This document shows positions 35,490 through 47,137 of a stretch of DNA of 64,000 nt, piece by piece. Source of the stretch: Episyrphus balteatus. Taxonomy: Eukaryota > Arthropoda > Insecta > Diptera > Syrphidae. Location: assembly GCF_945859705.1 (NCBI RefSeq), contig NC_079135.1:38985679-39049678 (forward strand), read 5' to 3'. Position numbers and translations under genes: made by a program. Every line of letters begins with the position of its first letter. Positions within the stretch are counted from its first letter, which is position 1. The notes below the pieces were generated by a model. It was not told the DNA's origin and ran no database searches. It was given only the letters and a program-made list of their open reading frames with translations.

Positions 35490-36375
35490 TATTTTGTTTA
35501 AAACTCATTTGAGTATTTTTTCGTTTTTCAAGAGAAACTTTTCGTTGCGGTCGTTGATTTTACAAGAATTGTTTTTCAGGGCATTGAAAACAGTAAAAGA
35601 GTTGGTATTAAATTGTCTTCTATGCAATAGAGAATAGACCAAAGCTAATGGCTGTCCGTCCATCCATTCGATCCGTATATTTATAAAAATACACATACAC
35701 AAAATTGCACACGAGGCCATAAGGATGCAATTAAAATTTTTTGTCTGTGATACTTAGCTTATATTTATTCAATCCCTCGAGGTCTGTTTACTTCTAAAAT
35801 TCTAAAACTAACCAATTATTACCTTTTTATCGAATTTTAAAATTTGGCTTTCAACAAAAAAAGTTAAAAATAAAGAAAAAGTGTTAATGTTTGAAGAGAT
35901 ACATTTCAGTCGTTTATTGACATAAACAAATAAAAATTGCTTATTATCAAAGGATTTTACCTCTTCTTTATTTTATTAGTACAAACAAAGTTTGGACGTA
36001 CTGGCTTCATACACGAAATACCCCTTGATTAAGTAAAAAAAAAATAAAATCTTCAATTTTTTAACTTTTTTTCATTGATTTTAGATTAGAATTTTAATCA
36101 AAAATAATTTTTAAAATTTTTGAACCATCTTACCATGACCAAAAAATTAATTTGCTATGAAAAGTGTCTTTGAACCATTTTAAAGATGGGCTTGGTTTTC
36201 GTGTTACATCAAAAAAAAACTGAAAACCGACCAGTATTGCCGCTTTCTCAGAAGTGCACCAATGGATTTAGTAGCACTTTTGGCTGAAGAATACATTTAT
36301 GCCAAGGAATCATATTCAGCAATAAAAAGTCTTGAACGAATTTGTTCCATTCAAAAGGGTCTATTCGATAGACAA
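35490..36375. other. Unique DNA, nothing recognised
   Basis: Short frames (for example at 36262) show no domain. Confidence 0.4.
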
Positions 36376-36485
36376 ATAATCATTTTTATCAAAAAAAAAA
36401 ACAAAACCGACTTCCATGGATCATCGGTTTTATGGTTTTTCTCATAGTTTCTATAGCCGTAACTGGACGAATGGGACCACACTGC
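36376..36485 (+). repeat. Family E dispersed repeat, copy 2
   Basis: ACAAAACCGACTTCCATGG, TCGGTTTTATGGTTTTTCTC, AGTTTCTATAGCC and GGGACCACACTGCAG match, in order, the minus strand of 2400-2575. Confidence 0.55.
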
Positions 36486-36806
36486 AGGCTTTTCAATACA
36501 AAAAGAATTATCAAAATTGGTTGACTTAGTCCAAAGTTATGAAGTAACAACAGTAACACAGACTTTTGTTATAAAAATCTGAAAATCGTTTTTGGAAAAC
36601 ACAACTTGTCGTTTATATTTAAGTCTTACAAAAAAATTAAAAATAACCCAAAAATCCTTTTACTATACCAAGTTTAAAGTTTATTGTATGAGTTCTGAAA
36701 AATATCCTATCCAATCCATAGTGAAAGACAGTTGTAATTGGATACAATTTTGTCCGCCCCTTGAACCTGTTTTCAAAACGATTTTCCAGAATTATTGAAA
36801 ACAATA
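36486..36806. other. Unique DNA
   Basis: Nothing was recognised. Confidence 0.4.
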
Positions 36807-36808
36807 TA

Positions 36809-38510
36809 GCTCAGGGAAATTAGTCAAAATATGGGCATGAAATCGCATTTTTCGCGGGACAAAATTTTTTTCATGAAATGTGTTCGGGTGGTTGTCCTTA
36901 TCATAAAAGTCAATTTGTTGGCATAATTGGAGGTTGGGAACAGCCGCCATCTTGGAAAAGAGATTGGTATCGTTTTTATTGAATAGCTCCATTGTTATTC
37001 ATTTTAACAAAAAATGACAAAGGTAAGACTTATTAACAATAAAATTATCTAAGAAATGATATACAAAACAATTCCGTGAGTTGATTAAATAAAATTTTAT
37101 AGTTGGTCAAAGTGCGGGTTTGTATCGCAAGGTTGGGACAAAATGACATTTTTTCATATATCTGACGAACTTTTGATTTGTTTGGATAATTCTTCAAGAA
37201 TGAATTGTAGTACTTCTAATTACCTATAAAATGAGCCCACAATCGTTATTTTCACCATCGTATTGTAGAAGTAATCTAACTCCGAAACTCTCCATGTACT
37301 AGTCAAAAGTAAGAAAAAAGCTGTTTTTTTGCTAGTAGGCCGAGAAAATTTTGGGAGTAGAGGTATAATCAAAATATAAGTACGCAGTTTTGCAGCCATA
37401 CGCGTGTTAATGTCGATTTCAAAGGTCTGACAACTCTAATTTTGTGCTTTATACGGTTTTTGGGGGGTTAAATAACGTAAGTTTTCCAGTTAATGTGAAT
37501 GGGCTAAATTTATACTATTTGAAATTATAAATATACAAGCTGATGCTCTATTATTTTTCCTAAATCTGGACACCTCAATCTCGGCTATGGGGTTAATAGA
37601 ACTCACGATATAAGCTTTTTTAACTAACCATATCAGGCTTTTCAATTCAAATAAACAAACAAAAATCTAAACAAAAACAGCTTCTAAAACATAATCGTAT
37701 AAACGGCTTATATATAGTTCTATTGGTCACATCCTCAAGATTGGGGTGTTCAGATTTAGGAAAAATAATAGAGCATCAGCTTGTATATTTATAATTTCAA
37801 ATAGTATAAATTTAGCCCATTCACATTAACTGGAAAACTTACGTTATTTAACCCCCCAAAAACCGTATAAAGCACAAAATTAGAGTTGTCAGACCTTTGA
37901 AATCGACATTAACACGCGTATGGCTGCAAAACTGCGTACTTATATTTTGATTATACCTCTACTCCCAAAATTTTCTCGGCCTACTAGCAAAAAAACAGCT
38001 TTTTTCTTACTTTTGACTAGTACATGGAGAGTTTCGGAGTTAGATTACTTCTACAATACGATGGTGACAATAACGATTGTGGGCTCATTTTATAGGTAAT
38101 TAGAAGTACTACAATTCATTCTTGAAGAATTATCCAAACAAATCAAAAGTTCGTCAGATATATGAAAAAATGTCATTTTGTCCCAACCTTGCGATACAAA
38201 CCCGCACTTTGACCAACTATAAAATTTTTTTTAATCAACTCACGGAATTGTTTTGTATATCATTTCTTAGATAATTTTATTGTTAATAAGTCTTACCTTT
38301 GTCATTTTTTGTTAAAATGAATAACAATGGAGCTATTCAATAAAAACGATACCAATCTCTTTTCCAAGATGGCGGCTGTTCCCAACCTCCAATTATGCCA
38401 ACAAATTGACTTTTATGATAAGGACAACCACCCGAACACATTCCATGAAAAAAATTTTGTCCCGCGAAAAATGCGATTTAAATTACTAATTTCCCTGGGC
38501 TAATACGACT
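36809..38510. mobile_element. Complete foldback element, family F2
   Basis: About 1702 bp, starting GCTCAGGGAAATTAGT and ending ACTAATTTCCCTGGGC, flanked by TA (36807-36808, 38511-38512). The arms, about 800 bp each, are close reverse complements; the middle near 37600-37720 does not pair. Both arms carry AAGATGGCGGCTGTTCCCAA or its complement. No transposase was seen. A truncated relative sits at 35216 and a diverged one at 25600. Confidence 0.9.
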
Positions 38511-38603
38511 TCAGTTGAGTCAATAGATTAAAGGTTAAGGTTAACTTGGATACCTACATTATCAAACCTTACATAAGTGATTGCTCATTGTCGAATAAAT
38601 AAC
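38511..38603. other. Short unique spacer
   Basis: Includes AAGGTTAAGGTTAAC; nothing further was recognised. Confidence 0.4.
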
Positions 38604-38842
38604 GGAGTTATGAATACCAGAGTTATGCGCGACAAAGTTATGCGCGTCGAAGTTATGAAAAAGCGAAGTTATGAAAGACCGAAGTTATGTAAAACCAGAG
38701 TTATGAAAAACTTCGGTTTTGCATAACTTCGGTTTTGCATACCTTCGGTTTTTCATAACTTCGGTTTTTCATAACTTTGGTTTTGTATAACTTTGACGGG
38801 CATAACATTGCCGCACATAACTCTGGTATTCATAACTTCGTC
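38604..38842. repeat. Hairpin made of short GAAGTTATG repeats
   Basis: A unit of about 16-20 bp, core GAAGTTATGAAAAACC, is repeated six or seven times forward (38604-38712) and then about as many times in reverse complement (38713-38842), giving a palindrome of about 240 bp. Outer units differ from inner ones and match their mirror partner (GAATACCAGAGTTATG on both outer sides, then GCGCGAC/GTGCGGC), so the two halves evolved as arms rather than as a simple array. This is the build of Foldback-type transposon termini. It lies 94 bp after element F2 and is not part of it. Confidence 0.85.
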
Positions 38843-40090
38843 GGTTTCCCCTTATTGTTATTATACATAAAAGGATATGAAAAATTTGATAAATTTTTCG
38901 ACTTTGGATACAAAAACGATATCTATTATCTCCATGTTTTTGTTCGGCACAAAGTGTTACTGTAATGATAAGTTCATGTCAAAATGGGAAATACAAAAAA
39001 ATACACGACTTTAAAAGTAATATTAAAAAAAAAAAACAATGCAAATTTGCGTATGCGGTTTTGTATTGGCGTTTATAAAAAAAAAAAAAAAACATAAAAA
39101 AAGTATTGTTTGAGAACCTCCTTGCGGTTGTTTTCATCATCACTGAGTCTCTCCTCTCGCTATTCACTCTTCACTTGCTTATTCAATTTTTCTAGCCTCA
39201 TCAGTTATTCATTTATACAGACAGATACATCGCCCACATTATAACAATTCGGGCTACAATAACAAACTTGACAGGAACAGGATGCGTCCGTTCGTCGTCG
39301 TTGTTGTCGTCGTGTCGGCCATTGTTATGGACAAGATGGGTTGGTTGCGGGTTATGATGGTGTTATGGTGATGCGTTCATAATATAAGGGCTGGCAGAAT
39401 ATCGAGCGTAGAAAATAATGTTGTGGAAAATTTCTCGTGATGAAAATTAGTTTTATGGACCACCATCCATCCCCTATGGGGAATCGCATTTTTAACTGTG
39501 TTGGTTTTTTGTGTTTGCTCCTCGTTCGTCCTTTTTTTTATGTATATCCATTCCATGGATTTTTTTGTTGTTGATGTTATTTTTTTTTGTGTTATAAATG
39601 GAAGCATCCTGGCGAGTGTGGATCCTACTCTATGGCTATGGAGATTTAAATAGGAATGCGTTTAGTTGTTGGTAGTTTTTTGTGAACAAATTTTTTGGAA
39701 CACCATTATATCGAGGATCTACATAACGTAAGCCAGAGGCAGTAGCATCTATGATACATACATACGATAGAACACTGTAGGATGCCGCTAGGAAGAAAGG
39801 CTTAGTTGTTGGAAATAAAACATTTATCACACAGTTGAACGAAAATAAACGATTTATTAGCAAGTATAGTGGAACAAGTTTAAATCATCTCTGATATATG
39901 CGTACATACAAGCTCTTGCTGGCAAGGATTGTGAGCTTGCATAAATGTAATTCACGGTACAACAGTATGCCATTTTGAATTGTCACACCCCGTGGTGACG
40001 TTGGTTGTGATGGACGCAATAATAAAGCTGGATGCACAACATTTATTTGTCTCTCCAAATTAAATAACCTATTGTTCTATTTTATGAATA
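38843..40090. other. Unique DNA with a GTCGTC-rich patch
   Basis: 39270-39375 is G/C-richer with GTC/GTT triplets and GGCCATTGTTATGGACAAG. Short frames without domains. Compatible with regulatory DNA; no gene was recognised. Confidence 0.45.
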
Positions 40091-40092
40091 TA

Positions 40093-41170
40093 CAGGGTGT
40101 CCCAAAAGTAATGGATCAAACGAAATATGCAGATAGGCCAACTTTAGGGCTCTCAGAATTTGGTAACTTGTTCATCCCAAATCCTTACGGTTTTCAATTT
40201 AATGCAGTTTTTGTGAATTATCGAAAAATCTCGACTTTGCAACAGTATTTTGCTTCCTCCGGTCATAATTGATTTTTGTTTTTTACAATTCTTTCACTAA
40301 AACATTGCCTAATAATAAGAAATAATTATTTAATCAAAATATTTTTTATTTCATACGCCATTTTGCTGCAAATTATGTAACAGTTCCATGTTTTATAAAA
40401 ACTCAATTTCTTAATTTTATTTGAGAGGAACATCCCGAAAAAAAATTGTATGGTGTGATACTGGTTTATTATTTTAAAAACTTGCCGTGTTATTGCACTT
40501 TTCAAAAATGTATAAAAATTTCCAAAGTTCAAATTAGAACGAAAGATATTACAATTTTAATGCAAAAAAACAGGGGTTTTCAGAGCAAAATAACAAACAA
40601 AAATCGAGGCTTTTATTCAAAAAGAAATAAACAAACAACAGTCGAGGAAATGTGTTTATTTTTCTTTGTTATTTTTCTCTGAAAAGGCCTGTTTTGTTGC
40701 ATTAAAATTGTAATATCTTTTGTTCTAACTTCAAGTTTGGAAACTTTTATACATTTTTGAAAAGTGCAATAACACAGCAAGTTTTTAAAATAATTAACCT
40801 GTGTCACACCATACAAATTTTTTGCAGTGTGTTGCTCTGAAAAAAAAATTAAGTAATTGAGTTTTTATAAAACATGGAACTGTTAATTAATTTGCAGCAA
40901 AATGGCGTATGAAATAAAAAATATTTTGATTAAATAATTATTTATTCTTATTAGCAAATGTTTTAGTGAAAGAATTGTAAAAAACAAAAATCAATTATGA
41001 CCGGAGGAAGCAAAATACTGTTGCAAAGTCGAGATTTTTCGATAATTCACAAAAACTGCATTAAATTGAAAACCGTAAGGATTTGGGATGAACAAGTTAC
41101 TAAATTCTGAGAGCCCTAAAGTTGGCCTATCAGCATATTTCGTTTGATCCATTACTTTTGGGACACCCTG
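40093..41170. mobile_element. Complete foldback element, family F1
   Basis: 1078 bp, starting CAGGGTGTCCCAAAAGTAAT followed by GGATCAAACG and ending with its exact complement, flanked by TA on both sides (40091-40092, 41171-41172). Arms of about 505 bp pair; the loop near 40598-40663 holds a smaller hairpin. It is the intact sister of 20411-21448. Several short frames appear twice in mirror image; none is coding. Confidence 0.92.
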
Positions 41171-41172
41171 TA

Positions 41173-41555
41173 TTTTTGTACAACTAAATGCTTAGAATTT
41201 TAAAAAGCTCTTGTTTTAAGTAATTTCATTATCTATGAATGTAAAGTGTTAATTGTCATTATGGAAACTATGTATCATTTGCATCAGAGTAAAAAAATAA
41301 ATGAAAGAGCTGGTTTCTCGTACCTTTATTAAAAAAATCCAATTTTAATGATTTTTTGCGAGCAAAAATAAAAATTTCGTAAAACAAGATATAAGGTACT
41401 ATGCATTAACTCAGAGGGTGACTAATTCGGCAATATATTTTGTTTTAACAGAACTAGTTTCAGAAAATCTGATTTCCTTTTAAGTACCTAGATACGCTTC
41501 TGAAAATTGTATTTTGTTGTTTTTTTTCATGTTTTACAAATTAAATAACTGAAAT
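41173..41555. other. AT-rich DNA
   Basis: Nothing was recognised. Confidence 0.4.
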
Positions 41556-41930
41556 CCAAATTTATATTGTAAAAAACGTGCTATGTATCTAAACCTCGTG
41601 TGTCGTGTTCTTTATACATACCAAAAATCATTATTTATCCACCCTCGGTTTAATTAATATTCAAAAAAACAATTTTCTTATAGCATTTTTCAAACAAAAT
41701 ATCATTTTAAAATTCCCAAATTAAAATTTAATTAAACTAGGTTTAATCGGCAATCGTTTGTTCACCTTGAGAAATGGGTACAATTAAAAAACCATCGTTT
41801 GTGCAGTCCATCCTATGTTTAGAAGATATTCAAAACACAAAATTTGCACTAAAAAATTCAAAGTTCTCAAATTTATCATTTTATCACTTAAACGTAAGCT
41901 GTATTCTGTTAAAAAAAAATAAGAAATCTA

Positions 41931-42868
41931 GGGCCAGTTTGTTGACACTCGATTATCTTTAATCAAGGATTATTCCAGTTGATAATTTCGTTTGTTCAAA
42001 AAAATTTTAATCAAAGAATCAATGATTTGAGCATTTAATCTTAGATTTTGTTAATCATCCAATTTTGCTCGATTAGCACCATTTAATCAAGGATTTACTG
42101 GAATTCAATTTTTTCATACTCGATTTTCGAACTGATATGAAAGGAAAAACAACACAATAAAGAAATATGTGTCAGTTTTCGATAAAATGAAAACTGACAT
42201 TAGTACGAAGTTCCAAAAAAAAAAAAGAAGTGTGTTTTGAACAAAAATAAACATTATATGTATGTATGTATTTATTATTGTTGAAATAATAGCATTATTC
42301 CCTATGTTTATAAATATAAATTGCACTATTAGTTTTTTTTTGCATCTGGCCTCCCAAGCTGAGTCCTTTAGCATGGACTTGATTTCGTCTGTTTTCTTTT
42401 ATGTATTCCTAAGATGTTTTTTTCTGCGAGGCCAATCGAATTAATTTTTCTTCTTTAGTTTTGGATAAATTTGATGTCCGTTTCGGTTTTGAGAGATTTT
42501 TCTGAAAACATATACATACAATATACACATTAATAAATAAAATGATATAAAAAGATATGTAAATAGGTATTTATTTACCTTCCTTACTGTTCCTTCATTT
42601 CTTACGCTTTCAAATTCACGAACAATGACAAAATAACAAACTTCAAAACAATTAAAAAAAAAAACTTAATTCTTGATTAATTTTCGACAACCAAACTGAC
42701 AGATAGACTGGAAAATGGAACGATTTGTTGAAAAACTATGATTTGTTAATCAAGGTGAAAAAAATGTGAACAAACGCTCTTTGATTATCACGAATCCTTA
42801 ATTCTCAATTAAGGGGAATCCGTAATAATCAAATTGACGATTTAACCCACTCTCAACAAACTGGCCCT
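41931..42868 (-). mobile_element. PIF/Harbinger-type element, internally deleted
   Basis: 938 bp with perfect 15-bp terminal repeats GGGCCAGTTTGTTGA...TCAACAAACTGGCCC, flanked by TA (41929-41930, 42869-42870); the wider flanks are CTA and TAA, so a 3-bp duplication is not exact. Subterminal copies of TTAATCAAGGATT occur near both ends. It carries the remains of a Myb/SANT-like gene, the partner protein typical of PIF/Harbinger elements, but no transposase. The orientation given is that of the gene. Confidence 0.8.
42330..42640 (-). pseudogene. Myb/SANT-like protein of a Harbinger element, broken, with one intron
   Basis: In PIF/Harbinger elements a Myb/SANT-like protein accompanies the transposase and binds DNA. 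Here an upstream exon (about 42640 to 42579, reading VREFESVRNEGTVRK) is followed by donor AG-GTAAAT, a 77-nt intron (42578-42502) ending GTTTTCAG, and a second exon starting at 42501 in the same frame (SKPKRTSNLSKTKEEKLIRL). The second half of the domain, KKTDEIKSMLKDSAWEA, follows after a frameshift and a stop near 42400. The order KR-SNLSKTEE, EEKLIRLASQKK, KTDEI, DSAWEA fits the family. The frame keeps through the intron, which argues it was once spliced. The 3' part is lost. Confidence 0.7.
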
Positions 42869-43300
42869 AAATTGCATTGATACAAAATAGAGACGCCCAA
42901 TTTCATATGTTTTTAATTTTTACGATTTAAGGGTTTTTTTACAAACATATAATTTTCAGTTAGTAAATTCCATTGGTTTTACTATTCAGTCAGTGATTAA
43001 ATTAGAGGAAACCCAGAAAGTCACTGTGGTGTATGGGTAACTTTTCTGTATGTTACAATCTTGAAGCAAATATTTTCATTTTATTAAATTATTTGAATAC
43101 AAATGACTCAACGTGAACAAACGACTGCAATTGGCTTTATGAGTCTATTTCTATTTGAGCGTTTTAGACGATTTTTCATTTTTAGACTTCCTATGAAAAA
43201 AAAAAAAGAATTTACTCTAAAAAAAAACTTTTGAAGGGTGGACAAACGAAAATTATTGATGGACAAACATGGACAAAAGTTGGACTGTGATCAAAAAATT

Positions 43301-46300
43301 GTAGATTCTGTAAAGTAAGATTAATTTTTTTTTTAAGATCCATCTTAAAAAATATTTTTTTTAATTTGGTGAAAAGTCAAAAAAAATTATAGCCTTTTAA
43401 AATTAATTTCAAAATAAAAAATATCTACCTATTATTTACCCTTTTTCCTTTGTAAATTAAAATTTTTTTGTGCAATTAATTTTCAGATTTGTATGAGCTG
43501 TGACGCTGTGTTGTATATTGCACATACCTATCAGCTTTATACTTACTCATTGGCCTTCTAAATGGAAATTTTCTATTTTCTTAAAATGTTAAATGCTGAA
43601 AATTATTTTTAATGCTGAAAGGTCATTTAACCTGAGTCCGTTTCTGAAAGTTGTATCGTGCAGAAACTGTTTAACTACTGCAAAATCAAAAAAAAAATTC
43701 CTTCCAATTTTGGCAATGAAATTTCATAGAGAATATTAATATCTAGGAAAGTTAGCCTTCATTTGTCAATTCGCAAAAACTCGTGACTTTTTCTTTTAGT
43801 CAACAAAATTGCATCCAAACACTCCATCAAGTTGACATTTCCCATAATTGATGTTGAAATCATTCAATTTTACAAATCAGCTTTTCGGGATTGCTATAAT
43901 GTATCGGTAGTTCGTCAACAATATTATTTCGTTTTTAAAAAGTAGAATTCCTATTTTTCAAAAATTATTAATACCATCTGTTTTGTTTAGTTTTTTTTTT
44001 TTTTGTAGAAAAAATAAAATAAAAATGCCAATATTTTTCATGAACTTAACCCAAAGTTGAAGTACACCAACAAGTGTATCGACTTGTCTTCTTCTATTTT
44101 TAAAATACCAACAAAAAATGTATGTTATTTTGTGATCTCTTGAAATTAATGTTCCATTTTTCCTATTTTCACTTCACAGTGAAATAAAAAAAAAACTTGA
44201 CATTTAACAAATTTTTATTCTGTTACTTATTTTTTTTTTTTTTTTTTGAAATTCCATTAAATTCTTACTTATGATGAGTAAAAGTTAAAAAAAAAATACA
44301 AAAACACTCTTAAAATATTTCGACTCCTTACATCAACAGCATTGCTAAAATCTTTTCCATCAAAAAAAGAAACAAAAACTAAATAATGTATATATATTTT
44401 TTCGAGTAAAATAAATTTTGTATCCAAAATCACAGAACAGCAGCGCAATGTCGACTTGAAGACGACAAAAATAGAAGCAAAAAATATATAAAATCTAATC
44501 AATTAATATTTTAGCGTACCACCTATTCGACAATTTCAGCAGCAATCTTTTCTACCCCCACATCCACCACACCACAGCCATTATCATTTTCTGCGCCAAC
44601 AACAGGAAGTTTCATAAAAACGGTACCAATCAATAACGATTTGTGGGCTGCTGCTTTAGAATTATTATTATTATTTACGGCTAATTCTCTTTTATTTTTT
44701 TTTTTTTTTTTTTCGAAACTTGAAGAGAGTGACGAAGCTGTGATGGTGATGGAAACTGAACGTTCTTATGAAAATGGCAAGGCAAGAAATATAGTATTCT
44801 TCCAGCATCATCATCATTTTGAAGAAAAACACAACGACGATTCCATCGAAAGAAAAAGCAAATATACCTAAGCGGATCTTTTTGAAATGGAATTCGATTG
44901 ACTTCCGACATTTTAGCTGGAAAAGCTCAGCAAAAAGTAAGAAAGCAAAAAAAAAAAAAAAAAACTGGGCATAAAGCCATTGAAAAATTTCATCGCATGA
45001 GGTGCTCAAAATCTTAAAAACGGATTTACTTATACCGCCCGCCATTGGTCGTTTGTCTTCTTTTTCGAAATATGGCGGCGGCTGATGAGGTCATTCCGAT
45101 ATTCGTCACTATTCTGTTCAACCCTGTTATCTTTTCCGGCATCGATGTTCATTTTTGTTTGTTGTTGTTGTTGTGTCGGGCTTTGGCTCTTGGAAGAAAA
45201 AGCACCGCATGCAGCAGCCAGCCAGCATCATCGGTCAAGGTGCCGTATGCCGTTATGATGAGGATGTGTTATGTGACGAGTGGAAAGCACTATAAAGCAA
45301 ATGATTTTAATTTTTCATTTGCCTTTAGCGTGTAAACAAAGGAAAGAATATGCATATACACGCCGCTCGCTGAGCTCCCAAAGATTATTCCAAGCTCTTT
45401 TGGGGTCTATTTTTAAAGATTAAAATATATTTTTTTTTTTCAATTTTTTATGAATTTTTCGGTTTTGTTTGTTGCTTTGGCTTTCGGTGGTTTCTTTCTG
45501 TGTGCAGCACTGGAAATGCCTTTATTTGCATTAAGTTTGTTTATTGCTCAAAGTGTTGCCGTTTTTTTTTCTTTATTTTTTTTTATATTTTTTCTTGTTT
45601 GGATAAAAAAAGTCGAGGATAATGTGTTTAAATTCTTTGTGTGGTAATCTCCCGAGGATAATGACTGGAATAACACACAAGTTTGTTGATCTTGTGTTGA
45701 TTTCGTGTTGATTGCCAACAAACGAGAATTTATTATTATTGTGAATAAACACAAGGACCACTAACGAATCAGAATAAATTTGTATGTACGAGGGGTTCTT
45801 TGATGGGAAATAATTTTAGGGGAAGATTCAATGATTCATTTAAGTTGTTTGTTGAAGTTACCAAAAATGTAATTTGATCAAATATTCTATCCAATATCTT
45901 TGTAATCTAGGATTCGAATAAATTATATAGTTACCTATGTTGTTATCCACCACTCGTATAGCTTTATAAAAATAACACGTAAGTAGATAGTAAGCGATTC
46001 TGATTCTATTGAATTATACAGATACTGGAGTAATATAGTAATTTAGAGCGGAAAAAAAGGAGTTTTTTTTTTCTAGGGGCTTGGAATGTATATTATTGAA
46101 TGCTCTTTTTTCAAATCGAATTTCGTCTTCTTTCGGTTGTGAAAACTCTATTTAATTTAAGAAGCAAATAATTCCAAACATTGGAAAAAATAGAGGGACA
46201 GAAGAGGGCAAAAGTGACTACGAGGAAAAGGCACCAACCGATCTTCGATCTAACAAAAAGTTCGACGGTTTTCGTTTTATAATATACTATACATACATAT

Positions 46301-46888
46301 TTTACTTTTAGGAAAAAGTTTATTTCCAAAAAATCTTTGATTGGAAATATCTCAAGAACCAGACCACGAAGTAACTTTTTAGTTTTCAGTTATGAATAGA
46401 GCTTTAAAAGACCTTACTCTTCTTGTTTCACTAGAATGATTTTGAAGAATTTTTTAAAATACATTTTTTTCGAGAATCCAAAAAAAAAATTGTTATTTTT
46501 TTGCCAAAATTATGCATTTCGAGACTTTGGTCATAAGATTTTGACTTCGAAATTTAAGAAAAAAATATTGTTTTTATCAACTTTTTTGATTGAAAATAGG
46601 TCCATTTTGCTTTAAACAAAATTTGAGCTTATCACAAAAATATACATTTTGAAAAAATTTTATTAAAATCGAATTATGTTTTCTGGTTAAATTTTTTTTA
46701 TAAGAAGTGTACTTATTAGGGCATTCGTTATTTTTGAATCAAGTTCCTAAGTGGGAAAACTGTTTCTAAATAATAAAAAAAAAATCATCTAATCATTTCA
46801 GATTTTTATTTTGACCCTAGATGGCGCCCCAAGAGGGTTAAAGTTTTTTCTCATTTAAATTTGTATGTGTTGACTGATGAAGCCATTA
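43301..46888. other. Unique DNA, no gene recognised
   Basis: A G/C-richer block at 45030-45320 includes ATATGGCGGCGGCTGATGAG and CAGCAGCCAGCCAGCATCAT, and overlapping frames of 65-117 codons at 44641-45647 lie on both strands without domains. AT-rich, possibly old transposon DNA lies at 46340-46860. I see no defensible exon or promoter. Confidence 0.45.
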
Positions 46889-47137
46889 GGTTCTTGTCTA
46901 CATTAAACAACGTTTTCAAAAAGGTGTAAATTATTTTCCTAGGACCAGGGGTTTAGTCAGGGCATGCATGGTTTTTTAGGGTTATTAAAGCAAGCATGTT
47001 TTATTAAAACAAGCATATGAAATATCGTGAAAAATAAAATACAACCCAAAAAGAACATGCATGTCCCGGCTAAGCCCCTAGTCCTAGAAAAATGATTTAT
47101 ACCTTTTTGAAAACGTTGTATAATGCAGACAAGAACC
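46889..47137. repeat. 249-bp hairpin (MITE-like)
   Basis: The left arm 46889-46971 (GGTTCTTGTCTACATTAAAC ...) and right arm about 47055-47137 are imperfect reverse complements over about 83 bp, sharing ACGTTTTCAAAAAGGT, CCTAGGACCAGGGG and CATGCATG. The middle folds again around GCATGTTTTATTAAAACA. There is no clear target duplication and no coding content. Confidence 0.75.

Larger units (their letters stand above)
41556..43300. repeat. Family C repeat DNA, interrupted by a Harbinger element
   Basis: CGTGTTCTTTATACATACCA, AAAATCATTATTTATCCACC, TTTAGAAGATATTCAAAACA and AAAATTCAAAG match the family C copy at 51925-52575. On the far side of the inserted element, 43021 carries the end motif CACTGTGGTGTATG and 43216-43260 has GGGTGGACAAACGAAAAT, the complement of the CGTTTGTCCACCC box. 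The two sides therefore face each other. Confidence 0.5.

Noticed and set aside
38604..38842. CRISPR-like regularly spaced repeats
   Set aside because: Units are nearly contiguous with no unique spacers, half are inverted, and the sequence is eukaryotic.
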